In this document: piece after piece, positions 25,621 through 35,113 of the stretch | Position numbering within the stretch: position 1 is the first letter of the stretch | Layout: the number at the start of each line of letters is the position of its first letter | The notes under the pieces: model-generated | The model's database searches: none | What the model saw: only the letters and a program-made list of their open reading frames with translations | Told to the model about the DNA's origin: nothing | Source of the DNA: Waddlia chondrophila WSU 86-1044 | Lineage (GTDB): Bacteria > Chlamydiota > Chlamydiia > Chlamydiales > Waddliaceae | Assembly: GCF_000092785.1 (NCBI RefSeq) | Contig: NC_014225.1 | Coordinates: 475,340 to 539,339, forward strand | Direction of reading: 5' to 3' | DNA length: 64,000 nt | Translations under genes and position numbers: made by a program

Positions 25621-28600
25621 ATGCTGAAGCGATTATTGATTTTTGTTTTCCTTCCGTTTTTGATTTACAGCGATGAAGAGAATCAAGTGGAGCTTCTTTC
25701 AGACCGTTTTCAAGCGCCTTCAGGCATCGTTGCCGGCTGCGTCAATGTCGTCACAGGCAATTACTTCCTCGTTGAAACAGACCTTTATGTTCCAGGCCCC
25801 GTACCGATTATTTACAAACGTTTTTACAATAGCGGAAACCTTGGAGGCGGAATACTTGGCGGAGCTTGGGGGGCGTGGAACGATAACTACCACACTTTAG
25901 CAATCCGCCATAAGTGTGTAGTATCAGAAGGCCCGGCAATCGTTCATATTAATGATGGAGCAGGGGTTTTGCAGTATGAAGGGGAGTTAAACACAGACTA
26001 TGAGCATTTAAGCTATGCCAGCGACCATCTCAAATGGGGAGTGATCAACGGACTTCAGGGATCAGATAGCGCGCGCTATAACGTCATGAAGCGAAAGGTT
26101 TATTTGAAATGCGATCCTTATCCTGCAATCAAGATTGCTCATGAAAATGGGGAGGAGTGGCAGTTTACCGCGTTTTCAGACTCTCCTTTTCGCAACTGGA
26201 TGCGGATGAATCAAAAGATAAGCGACAACCAAACATATCAAAGCTATAGTTATCAAGGGCCCGGCAACGTTGTGATTGACTGTGTCAAATTTTACGACAG
26301 CCGGGACCTCATGCTAGGCTCCCTTAAATTCATCAGGCATTACAACAACAAAGAACTGAAGCAGCTCGACTTAAACTTGCATGACGGCCAATGGGCCACA
26401 ATGTTGTATAAGAACGAAAAGATTGCTTATGTTTCAAGACCTGTTGCAGCGCACACAGCTTACGACTGGAAAGATGGCCGCATCGTCAAGCGGATGCTTC
26501 AAGTCGATACCCATTTCACAGAAATTCAATATTATGAGAAGGGAAAACCAACCATTGGCGGCAGAAAAGTCAATATCAGATATGAAGACGACCGGCGTAT
26601 CGGACGAGTCGCCGAGCTTCGGGCACCCGTTGGAACAAGTGCAGCCCCCATTGCCACACATCGATTTTACTATTATTTACAAGATAAAAATCGGGCAAAA
26701 GGCCCAATTAGCGGCTTTTGTGAAGTAAGGGATGCTTATGACTATAAGAAAGTGTACACCTTTAACAACAAGCAGCGTCTGACCTGTATTGAGGATTACA
26801 CCCGAACAGAAGAGATTTACCGAACAGAAAGATTTTTTTGGGATAGCCACTATTTCGCATTTAGCTGCAAACATGATGAATCGGAGAAGATCTCAAAAGG
26901 TTATTTCCAACACTACGACGACCAGCGAAATATTTCCCAATGCACCATTGTAGGCAACTTAACCGGATTATGCGAAAAACTGCCTGAATATCTACCTTTA
27001 TATCAATCCGTATATCCACCTAGGTACGTCTCTGGGCGGAGAAAAAAAATAAAGTACGAGAGTCATCACATCCATTACAAGTACAATGACCGCAATCTCG
27101 TCACCGAAAAAAATGACGGCAGGCAAACCGTCCACACCACCTATGTAGGAGACTCTTCTCAAATAGCTTCCAAGATCATATCGGATAGCGATGGCATAAA
27201 AGAGAGAACTTTTTACACATATGATGCCGCAGGCGCAGTCATTGAAGAGATCAAAGATAACGGCAGCACACCCCATGTTTCCGACTTAACAGGAGTATCG
27301 CAAAGATTAATCACACGTACACAGCCGACAACAACATCACCTGTAGGCCTTCCGAGAATCGTCGAAGAGTTTTACCTGAACCTTGAGACGCAAGAAGAAA
27401 TCTTCCTGAAAAAAACAATCAACACCTACGATCGGTGCGGCAGCCTGATTAAGCAAGATATTTACGACTCAGAAGGCAATCATGCCTCCACTCGCGAATG
27501 GAAATACAACGAGCACCGCAAAGTCACCTGGGAAAAAGATCCATTAGGAAGAGTTTCAACCTATACCTATGATGCCCATGACAACTGCCGCAAGAAAATC
27601 ACCCCGACACAAGAAGAGGAATGCACATACGATTTCTCTAACCGTTTAATCAAAAGAACAATCCGTCGGCCCGTTTTCCTAACCGAGTCGTATACCTACG
27701 ACTACAAGCACAACTGCACCTCCTCAACCGATATCTATGGCAATACCACTCATTACGCTTACGATGAATTTGACCGGTTGATCAAAAAAACACTTCCGGA
27801 GGGCGCCGTTGAAGAGTATCGCTACGATATCGACGATAATCAGACACAAGTCATCGACGGCAATGGACACCTGACGCAGAAAAAATATACCGCATACGGC
27901 CTTCCCTACCATATCAAATATCCCGATGGAACAGAAGAGAGATACATCTATCAAACAGACGGCGTATTAGAACAGCACATCGACCAAAACGGCACGCGCA
28001 CCGTCTACACCCACGACTACAAAAAGCGGAAAACCTCAGAAGAGGTTTACTCTGATAAAGAAGAGCTTCTGTTATCGAAATACTGGATCTATAACGCCTA
28101 CCATCTCATAAAAGAGATCGATCCCGAAGGAACAGTCACCGAATACAGCTATGATGGAGCCGGAAGGCTCGCTTCAAAAACATGCGGAGAGCGTGAAACC
28201 CTCTACGGCTACGATTCCCTCGGCAGGCAGAATCAAACATGGGAAAAATTTGCCGAAGGGCAATACCGCGTCTCCATTAAAATCTTCGATCCCTTAGATC
28301 AAGTCATTGAAGAGCGGATCGAAGATCAAGAAGGCACCCTTTTTTCAAAAACCCTCTTTTCCTACGACTTCGACGGCAACCTCGTTAAGCGCACCCGTTT
28401 GACAGACAACGGCTTGGAGACAGCCTCCAAGGAGTATAACGCCTTAGGTCAAGTGACAAAAACCATCGACCCCAATGGAAACGAAACCCATTTTACCTAT
28501 ACCTATGGCAAGCAGCCCGCCACCACCAAAACCGATCCCCTCGGCCGGCAGACCCGCTCGCTATTTGACAGCCAGAACAACCTCATCAAAGAAGAGAAGT

Positions 28601-30831
28601 TGGATCCTTTAGGAAACCCCCTTCATACAGCCATCTTCGTTTACGACCCCGTCGGCAATCTCTTAGAAAGAGAAGATCGTGTCTATGTCGATCAGACACA
28701 TGAAAGAACGCTTTTCACAGCATTTGAATACGATGCCTTAAACAGGCAGACAGCCATCATCGAACCTGAAGGGAAGATCACTCGGACCGACTATACACCG
28801 ACAGGGAAAGTTGCCTGCATCTACAAACCGGACGGCAAAGCGATCATCCACGTTTATGACCCTCTAGATCGATTAAAAGAACTGTTCTCATCCGATGGAA
28901 CCGTGCATGACCATTATTGCTACGACCTGAACGATCAGATCGTTCAAACCACAGATCAGATCCATCAAACAACACTTGAAAGAGTCTTTGATGCCCATGG
29001 AAACATCCTTTCAGAAAGCTTCGGCGATTACACTATCGACTATGCTTATGACCCCTTAGGGCGTTTAATCAAGCAGACGCTTCCCGACGGCTCCACAATC
29101 AACTACACCTACAATGCAGAGCATCTGTTGTCTGTTGCGCGGGATCATTGTATTCACCAGTATGCCTACGATTTGTCAGGGCGGGTAAAAGAGACCCATT
29201 CACGCACGGCAGGCAAGACAGTGTATCATTATAACTTAAACGGAGCTCCCCTTGCATTGGAGTCGGAGAAACTGGTTCAGGAGTGTACCTATGATGCCGT
29301 TGGGAATTTGACCGCGTTAAAGCAGATCGACCCGTTAGGGGAGGTCAACTGTCAGTATCGCTACGATCATTTAGATCAACTCGTATCAGAGTCTGGATTT
29401 GCGGAGTACACCTATCATTCAGACTCCTTTGCAAACAGACGGCTAAAAGATCAATCGCACTATCAGGTAAACGATTTAAACCAGCTTATCGATCTCGACG
29501 GCCGGCATTTTTCCTACGATCAAAATGGCAACTTAGAATCTTTTGAAACAGAGCACAATTGTGTCTACGACGCTCTCGATCGCCTGATTGAAGTGCACAC
29601 GCAAGAGTGCACCTGCCTCTATACCTATGATCCCTTTCATCGCCGGCTGAGTCGAACGGTATTGAACCAAGAGGGATCTTTGCAGCAACACTATCTCTAT
29701 AGCGGCGATAAGGAGATTGGTTTGCTTGTGCAGGGAGAGATTCGTCAGTTGAGGATCTTAGGCAACCCCGCTGAAGAGATCGGCTCGGCAGTGCTGTTTG
29801 AAATCGATGGCATCAAGTACGTTCCCCAGCATGATTTAAGGGGGAATGTTGTCCTTTTGCTCAGTCCAGCCGGAAAGGCAGAGGTCTATCGTTACTCAGC
29901 ATTTGGAGAGGAGTTGTTTCAGGAACCGGTTTCTCCGTGGCGTTTTTCTTCCAAGCGGGTAGATGAAGAGACGGGCTGGGTCTATTTCGGGAGGCGTTAT
30001 TACGCACCTTCTTGGGGAAGGTGGACGACAGCAGACCCCGCCTGGTTTGCAGACGGCCCGAACCTCTATGCCTATGTGCACAACAACCCTTTAAAATATG
30101 TGGATCCGGACGGTCTGTCGGCAATCGAGCATCAGCAGATGAACAGACCCGGGACGCAAGGGACGTTTTTTGGAAGCTTTTCCCGAGGCATATTAGATGA
30201 TACGAGCTGGGGAGCAAGCAGCTGGATGCTGGGAGATTACGTGTGTGATAACTGGCAGTCGAGCTTGGGATATGGAATGGGGACCGGAGTCTCCATGATG
30301 GCAGGTCTTGTCTATGGCGGAACAGAGGCGAAGTTGCTTGGTGCTGCAGGGAAGGGGGTGAACCGGGCGGCGCGTTGGCTTAACTTTGCAGAGAAGGAGG
30401 TGAAGGCTGCGTGCAAGATGGAGGGAACGGCAGCTAAGATCTCAAGAGACATTGCGCCAAAGATTGAACGGTCTGTGAAGGATGTTGTTTCGAATGGAGG
30501 AAAGGGGAATTACCAGGCTCTTAGTTCAAAATCAGGAGCAGACCTTAATCGTCATTTATTTTATAGTCAAAAATATGGAAAGGAAACTACTCGACATCTC
30601 GAAAATGGTAGAGTTAGATATTATGGTACTCTTAAGCTTCCTCGCACTCCAGGAGAAATGATTGGAAGAAGATATGTTCATGAGTTTGATCCTGCCACGG
30701 GATTATCTAGAGGATGGCATGAAACTCTGGATTCTTCTTTGAAAGTCAGGCAGGTACGACCTCAAACTTCTTTTCAACCTAAACGTCACTATTTTTTTGA
30801 TCAGAATGGTTTATTGGAAAAAATATGGTAA
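25621..30831 (+). CDS. Rhs-family polymorphic toxin
   Basis: Large secreted or surface YD-repeat protein of about 1736 residues. ATG 25621 has GGAG nine bases upstream; ATG 25609 is in the same frame. A signal peptide (LLIFVFLPFLIYS) is followed by the DUF6531-like start (NVVTGNYFLVETDLYVPGP), dozens of YD repeats (YDxxGRL and similar) forming the toxin-enclosing shell, the hyperconserved core end (RYYAPSWGRWTTADP, then NLYAYVHNNPLKYVDPDGL near 1480-1500), a pre-toxin linker and a unique C-terminal tip of about 107 residues after VVSNGGKG. The tip (with RYYGTLKLPRTPGEMIGRRYV and HYFFDQNGLLEKIW) is presumably the toxin. The adjacent overlapping gene is the presumed immunity protein. DNA from 28541 to 30320 is duplicated downstream. 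Confidence 0.92.
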   Translation: MLKRLLIFVFLPFLIYSDEENQVELLSDRFQAPSGIVAGCVNVVTGNYFLVETDLYVPGPVPIIYKRFYNSGNLGGGILGGAWGAWNDNYHTLAIRHKCVVSEGPAIVHINDGAGVLQYEGELNTDYEHLSYASDHLKWGVINGLQGSDSARYNVMKRKVYLKCDPYPAIKIAHENGEEWQFTAFSDSPFRNWMRMNQKISDNQTYQSYSYQGPGNVVIDCVKFYDSRDLMLGSLKFIRHYNNKELKQLDLNLHDGQWATMLYKNEKIAYVSRPVAAHTAYDWKDGRIVKRMLQVDTHFTEIQYYEKGKPTIGGRKVNIRYEDDRRIGRVAELRAPVGTSAAPIATHRFYYYLQDKNRAKGPISGFCEVRDAYDYKKVYTFNNKQRLTCIEDYTRTEEIYRTERFFWDSHYFAFSCKHDESEKISKGYFQHYDDQRNISQCTIVGNLTGLCEKLPEYLPLYQSVYPPRYVSGRRKKIKYESHHIHYKYNDRNLVTEKNDGRQTVHTTYVGDSSQIASKIISDSDGIKERTFYTYDAAGAVIEEIKDNGSTPHVSDLTGVSQRLITRTQPTTTSPVGLPRIVEEFYLNLETQEEIFLKKTINTYDRCGSLIKQDIYDSEGNHASTREWKYNEHRKVTWEKDPLGRVSTYTYDAHDNCRKKITPTQEEECTYDFSNRLIKRTIRRPVFLTESYTYDYKHNCTSSTDIYGNTTHYAYDEFDRLIKKTLPEGAVEEYRYDIDDNQTQVIDGNGHLTQKKYTAYGLPYHIKYPDGTEERYIYQTDGVLEQHIDQNGTRTVYTHDYKKRKTSEEVYSDKEELLLSKYWIYNAYHLIKEIDPEGTVTEYSYDGAGRLASKTCGERETLYGYDSLGRQNQTWEKFAEGQYRVSIKIFDPLDQVIEERIEDQEGTLFSKTLFSYDFDGNLVKRTRLTDNGLETASKEYNALGQVTKTIDPNGNETHFTYTYGKQPATTKTDPLGRQTRSLFDSQNNLIKEEKLDPLGNPLHTAIFVYDPVGNLLEREDRVYVDQTHERTLFTAFEYDALNRQTAIIEPEGKITRTDYTPTGKVACIYKPDGKAIIHVYDPLDRLKELFSSDGTVHDHYCYDLNDQIVQTTDQIHQTTLERVFDAHGNILSESFGDYTIDYAYDPLGRLIKQTLPDGSTINYTYNAEHLLSVARDHCIHQYAYDLSGRVKETHSRTAGKTVYHYNLNGAPLALESEKLVQECTYDAVGNLTALKQIDPLGEVNCQYRYDHLDQLVSESGFAEYTYHSDSFANRRLKDQSHYQVNDLNQLIDLDGRHFSYDQNGNLESFETEHNCVYDALDRLIEVHTQECTCLYTYDPFHRRLSRTVLNQEGSLQQHYLYSGDKEIGLLVQGEIRQLRILGNPAEEIGSAVLFEIDGIKYVPQHDLRGNVVLLLSPAGKAEVYRYSAFGEELFQEPVSPWRFSSKRVDEETGWVYFGRRYYAPSWGRWTTADPAWFADGPNLYAYVHNNPLKYVDPDGLSAIEHQQMNRPGTQGTFFGSFSRGILDDTSWGASSWMLGDYVCDNWQSSLGYGMGTGVSMMAGLVYGGTEAKLLGAAGKGVNRAARWLNFAEKEVKAACKMEGTAAKISRDIAPKIERSVKDVVSNGGKGNYQALSSKSGADLNRHLFYSQKYGKETTRHLENGRVRYYGTLKLPRTPGEMIGRRYVHEFDPATGLSRGWHETLDSSLKVRQVRPQTSFQPKRHYFFDQNGLLEKIW
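28541..30320 (+). repeat. 1780-bp direct repeat in Rhs core, copy 1 (copy 2 at 32653-34432)
   Basis: The two segments align base for base at offset 4112 without net indels and with few substitutions, mostly near the ends (for example GTTGGATCC against GCTCGACCC). The near identity over coding and degenerate sequence indicates recent duplication or gene conversion. Confidence 0.9.
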
Positions 30832-31103
30832 AAATCATGGTAATGCTTACTTTGGATTCAGTTCGCAAAGTGTTTTTAGATGTTATTGAAGAAAAAAAAT
30901 CTTTTGGGGAAGCTAGTCGTTGGGCTTCTGAAATGATTGAAAAAGACGAAAGAGGATTGCTCGAATTTGATCCTAAGGAGGACATTTCGACCATATTCTC
31001 GGGTTTAACCTATTTATTAGGAGTTGATTTAGAAGAATCTCCAGGTGTGTATTTTCACTCAATTCAGAACGTAAAAGATGAGTATAACGAACTTTTTTAT
31101 TAA
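30825..31103 (+). CDS. Presumed immunity protein of the Rhs toxin
   Basis: A 92-residue acidic soluble protein whose ATG overlaps the Rhs stop by seven bases, the standard place for a polymorphic-toxin antidote. ATG 30837 or 30843 are alternative starts. The sequence is helical (FLDVIEEKKSFGEASRWASEMI) with a hydrophobic middle (IFSGLTYLLGVDLEE) and resembles small cytosolic immunity proteins, but I cannot name the family. The function is inferred from position and size. Confidence 0.7.
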   Translation: MVKIMVMLTLDSVRKVFLDVIEEKKSFGEASRWASEMIEKDERGLLEFDPKEDISTIFSGLTYLLGVDLEESPGVYFHSIQNVKDEYNELFY

Positions 31104-31152
31104 GTAAACTAGACGAGACTTAATCAGACACCTTGGCGCTCAACTTTTAGGA

Positions 31153-32341
31153 TATGATCCCTTTCATCGCCGGCTGAGTCGAACGGTTTGCCATCAGGGA
31201 AATCTTCTCAATGAGCAGCGCTACCTTTATAGCGGCGATAAGGAGATCGGCTTGCTTGAGCAGGGAGAGATTCGTCAGTTGAGGATCTTAGGCGACCCTG
31301 TTGAAGAGATCGGCTCGGCAGTGCTGTTTGAAATCGATGGCATCAAGTATGTTCCCCAGCATGATTTAAGGGGGAATGTTGTCCTTTTACTCAGTCCAGC
31401 CGGAAAGGCAGAGGTCTATCGTTACTCAGCATTTGGAGAGGAGTTGTTTCAAGAAACAGTGTCTCCATGGCGTTTTTCTTCCAAGCGGGTAGATGAGGAG
31501 ACGGGCTGGGTTTATTTTGGGAGGCGTTATTATGCACCTTCTTGGGGAAGGTGGACAACAGCGGACCCCGCCTGGTTTGCAGACGGCCCTAATCTCTATG
31601 CCTATGTGCACAACAACCCTCTGAGATATGTGGATCCGGACGGTCTGTCGGCAATCGAGCATCAGCAGATGAACAGACCCGGGACGCAAGGGACGTTTTT
31701 TGGAAGCTTTTCCCGAGGCATATTAGATGATACGAGCTGGGGAGCAAGCAGCTGGATGCTGGGAGATTACGTGTGTGATAACTGGCAGTCGAGCTTGGGA
31801 TATGGAATGGGGACCGGAGTCTCCATGATGACAGGTCTTGTCTATGGCGGAACGGAGGCGAAGCTGCTTGGTGTTGCCGGGAAAGGGCCTGAACCGGGCG
31901 GCGCGTTGGCTTAACTTTGCAGAGAAGGAGGTGAAGGCTGCGTGCAAGATGGAAGGGATGGCAGCTAAGATCTCTAGGGAGATTGCGCCAAAGATTGAAC
32001 GGCCTGTGAAGGATGTTGTTTCGAATGGAGGAAAGGGACAGATTTGGTCCGAGACAAAGAAAAGATCATCGGTAACTAATGCTTATAAACATTGGAAGGA
32101 TCATGGTAATGAATTTCCTGAGTTAAATAATGCAAAGGAGTATGTAGATCGAGCTCATAATTTTTTAAGAGATCCAAGTGCTTTATCAAGAACTAGACCG
32201 AACGGAGAAATATTGAAATATGATTCTCGTAGCAATACATTCGGCTCATATACCAAGGATGGAATTCCTAAAACACTTTTTAAGCCAGATCCATCAAAAC
32301 ATAGACATTCAACTAATCTTGAGTACTTTTATGGCCAATGA
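31153..32341 (+). pseudogene. Silent Rhs C-terminal cassette (module B) with a second toxin tip, frameshifted
   Basis: Bases 31153-32037 copy the end of the Rhs gene (29626-30506), with local divergence near 31186-31230, then switch to an unrelated tip exactly at the GGAAAGGG junction. There is no start codon context or N-terminal part. A one-base insertion near 31884 (GGGAAAGGGCCTGAACC against GGGAAGGGGGTGAACC in the main gene) ends the core frame at 31914, while the tip frame continues to 32341. The tip of about 105 residues contains VDRAHNFLRDP and GEILKYDSRSNTFGSYTKDG, ending in KHRHSTNLEYFYGQ, a pattern I associate with ribonuclease-type polymorphic toxins; that link is recollection. An immunity-like gene overlaps the end by 11 bases. 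It is a donor cassette, not a complete gene. Confidence 0.75.
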
Positions 32342-32600
32342 TAAATTAAAAAAAAATTGTAGGGTTTGTGGTCTTGTTCTAGACGATCCTCCTTGGGGAG
32401 AAGATGGTGCTACCCCCTCTTTTGATTATTGTCCTTGTTGTGGTGTTGAATTTGGCTATCAAGACTGTTCTACAGAGGCTGCTAAGCATTATAGAAAATG
32501 TTGGATCAGTGAGGGAGCGAACTGGGCTGAAAAAAACGAAATGCCTTTTAACTGGTCTTTAGAAGAGCAACTTAAAAATATTCCTAATGAATTTAAATAG
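32331..32600 (+). CDS. Cysteine-rich (CPCC-type) presumed immunity protein of toxin tip B
   Basis: An 89-residue protein starting at ATG 32331, inside the last codons of tip B (11-base overlap). It has a zinc-ribbon-like pattern, CRVCG then CPCCGVEFGYQDC, and a C-terminal FNWSLEEQLKNIPNEFK. Such small CPCC proteins are frequent next to polymorphic toxins. The frame upstream of the ATG (from 32220) belongs to the toxin in another frame. It is probably expressed from its own or read-through transcription since the toxin in front is silent. Zinc binding is inferred. Confidence 0.7.
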   Translation: MANDKLKKNCRVCGLVLDDPPWGEDGATPSFDYCPCCGVEFGYQDCSTEAAKHYRKCWISEGANWAEKNEMPFNWSLEEQLKNIPNEFK

Positions 32601-32652
32601 ATAATTGGCAGTCGAGTTGAGGGTCTTAGGCGATCCCCCTGAAGAGATCGGC

Positions 32653-34439
32653 TCGGCCGGCAGACCCGCTCGCTATTTGACAGCCAAAACAACCTCATCA
32701 AAGAAGAGAAGCTCGACCCCTTAGGAAACCCCCTTCATACAGCCATCTTCGTTTACGACCCCGCCGGCAATCTCTTAGAAAGAGAAGATCGTGTCTATGT
32801 CGATCAGACACATGAAAGAACGCTTTTCACAGCATTTGAATACGATGCCTTAAACAGGCAGACAGCCATCATCGAACCTGAAGGGAAGATCACTCGGACC
32901 GACTATACACCGACAGGGAAAGTTGCCTGCATCTACAAACCGGACGGCAAAGCGATCATCCACGTTTATGACCCTCTAGATCGATTAAAAGAACTGTTCT
33001 CATCCGATGGAACCGTGCATGACCATTATTGCTACGACCTGAACGATCAGATCGTTCAAACCACAGATCAGATCCATCAAACAACACTTGAAAGAGTCTT
33101 TGATGCCCATGGAAACATCCTTTCAGAAAGCTTCGGCGATTACACTATCGACTATGCTTATGACCCCTTAGGGCGTTTAATCAAGCAGACGCTTCCCGAC
33201 GGCTCCACAATCAACTACACCTACAATGCAGAGCATCTGTTGTCTGTTGCGCGGGATCATTGTATTCACCAGTATGCCTACGATTTGTCAGGGCGGGTAA
33301 AAGAGACCCATTCACGCACGGCAGGCAAGACAGTGTATCATTATAACTTAAACGGAGCTCCCCTTGCATTGGAGTCGGAGAAACTGGTTCAGGAGTGTAC
33401 CTATGATGCCGTTGGGAATTTGACCGCGTTAAAGCAGATCGACCCGTTAGGGGAGGTCAACTGTCAGTATCGCTACGATCATTTAGATCAACTCGTATCA
33501 GAGTCTGGATTTGCGGAGTACACCTATCATTCAGACTCCTTTGCAAACAGACGGCTAAAAGATCAATCGCACTATCAGGTAAACGATTTAAACCAGCTTA
33601 TCGATCTCGACGGCCGGCATTTTTCCTACGATCAAAATGGCAACTTAGAATCTTTTGAAACAGAGCACAATTGTGTCTATGACGCTCTCGATCGCCTGAT
33701 TGAAGTGCACACGCAAGAGTGCACTTACCTCTACACCTACGATCCCTTTCATCGCCGGCTGAGTCGAACGGTACTGAACCAAGAGGGATCTTTGCAGCAA
33801 CACTATCTCTATAGCGGCGATAAAGAGATTGGTTTGCTTGAGCAGGGGAGGATTCGTCAGTTGAGGATCTTAGGCAACCCCGCTGAAGAAATCGGCTCGG
33901 CAGTGCTGTTTGAAATCGATGGCATCAAGTACGTTCCCCAGCATGATTTAAGGGGGAATGTTGCCCTTTTGCTCAGTCCAGCCGGAAAGGCAGAGGTCTA
34001 TCGTTACTCAGCATTTGGAGAGGAGTTGTTTCAAGAAACAGTGTCTCCATGGCGTTTTTCTTCCAAGCGGGTAGATGAGGAGACGGGCTGGGTTTATTTT
34101 GGGAGGCGTTATTATGCACCTTCTTGGGGAAGGTGGACAACAGCGGACCCCGCCTGGTTTGCAGACGGCCCGAACCTCTATGCCTATGTGCACAATAACC
34201 CTTTGAAATATGTGGATCCGGACGGTCTGTCGGCAATCGAGCATCAGCAGATGAACAGGCCCGGGACGCAAGGGACGTTTTTTGGAAGCTTTTCCCGAGG
34301 CATATTGGATGATACCAGCTGGGGAGCGAGCAGCTGGATGCTGGGAGATTACGTGTGTGATAACTGGCAGTCGAGCTTGGGATATGGAATGGGAACCGAA
34401 GTCTCCACGATGGCAGGGTTTGTCTATGGCGGGGCGTAG
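32653..34439 (+). pseudogene. Silent Rhs core fragment (module C), tip lost
   Basis: Bases 32653-34432 match 28541-30320 of the Rhs gene at a constant offset of 4112 with only scattered substitutions, so this is a recent 1.78-kb duplication. It encodes YD repeats and the hyperconserved core end, but there is no N-terminus, and the frame stops at 34437-34439 (GFVYGGA then TAG) before any toxin tip. Translation could begin at ATG 33015. Bases 32609-32657 before it are a further scrap of Rhs core, joined at the shared CTCGGC. No immunity gene follows. It acts at most as a recombination reservoir. Confidence 0.85.
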
Positions 34440-34495
34440 GTGAAGGCTATGTAAAAAATATGCTGACTGTCAGATCAAGTCTTGACCAGGACAAT

Positions 34496-34909
34496 TTAAG
34501 AATCTCGCGAGTAGTGCTTCATTAAAACATCTTTTAACAGCTTGGGAATGGGAATTTTCTTTCGATTTTTCTTATCAATGGTGACATGAACGGTTTTGGC
34601 TCGGCCAACTTCCAATCCATCTTCGCGGTAAATTTGATATGACAGGGTAAATGAAGTGCGGCCAATTTCCTTGCACACCATATGCACTTCAAGGTCATCT
34701 CCTAGCCTCATTGAGTGGAAATAATCGGATTCGCAGTGGACAATCACAAACATAAAATCTTTTTCGTAAAAGAGTGTTTCGAACGGCATCCCTTCTTGGG
34801 ACATAAAATCTTCTAATGTATCGTGCACAAATCGGAACTGCCTAGGGAAATAAAGCAGTCCGGCCATATCCATATCGTGCATCCTCACCTGATTTTTTCC
34901 GACAAACAT
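34496..34909 (-). CDS. 4-hydroxybenzoyl-CoA thioesterase family (hotdog) acyl-CoA thioesterase
   Basis: A 137-residue single hotdog-domain protein. VRMHDMDMAGLLYFPRQF (about 8-25) matches the active-site helix of 4HBT enzymes (RxxDxDxxGxxYxxxY), with the catalytic acid in the D-M-D-M stretch. Family members (FadM, YbgC, MenI) hydrolyse aryl- or acyl-CoA thioesters in the cytosol. GAGG precedes the ATG. It lies between the Rhs island and icmF on the opposite strand, so it may serve the acyl-CoA pathway, but the substrate is not predictable. Confidence 0.82.
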   Translation of the reverse strand: MFVGKNQVRMHDMDMAGLLYFPRQFRFVHDTLEDFMSQEGMPFETLFYEKDFMFVIVHCESDYFHSMRLGDDLEVHMVCKEIGRTSFTLSYQIYREDGLEVGRAKTVHVTIDKKNRKKIPIPKLLKDVLMKHYSRDS

Positions 34910-34959
34910 CTTTACTACCTCTTCTTTTTCCTCTATTTAGTATAATATTTAAATTTTAT

Positions 34960-35113
34960 GTTATACCGATCATTATACTCAAATTTGAGATTTTTCTCTT
35001 CTTTTTGGCTTCTCTTTTCCGCTCGCTTCTTGCAAAGCTTCAAAGAGAAGCGGTCGGAAAAAATCTCTCAAAAAGAAAAAAATCTGCACAAGTAGCAATA
35101 TCTGGATAGATTT
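34960..35113. repeat. Palindromic repeat element, copy 2 (icmF leader)
   Basis: It shares with copy 1 (25340-25504) the blocks TCAAATTTGA, CTTCTTTTTGGC, an inner palindrome (CGCTTCTT against AAGAGAAGCGG), CTCTCAAAAAGAAAAA and TCTGCACAAGTAGCAATATC, in the same order and orientation. The left outer arm has diverged. Its right end, TCTGGATAGATTT, runs into the icmF ATG at 35114, so the element supplies that gene's leader and probably its ribosome site (GGATAG). Confidence 0.8.

Noticed and set aside
25340..35113. CRISPR array among the repeats of the Rhs region
   Set aside because: The repeats are protein-coding YD repeats and two large palindromes; there are no short regular repeats with unique spacers anywhere in the window.
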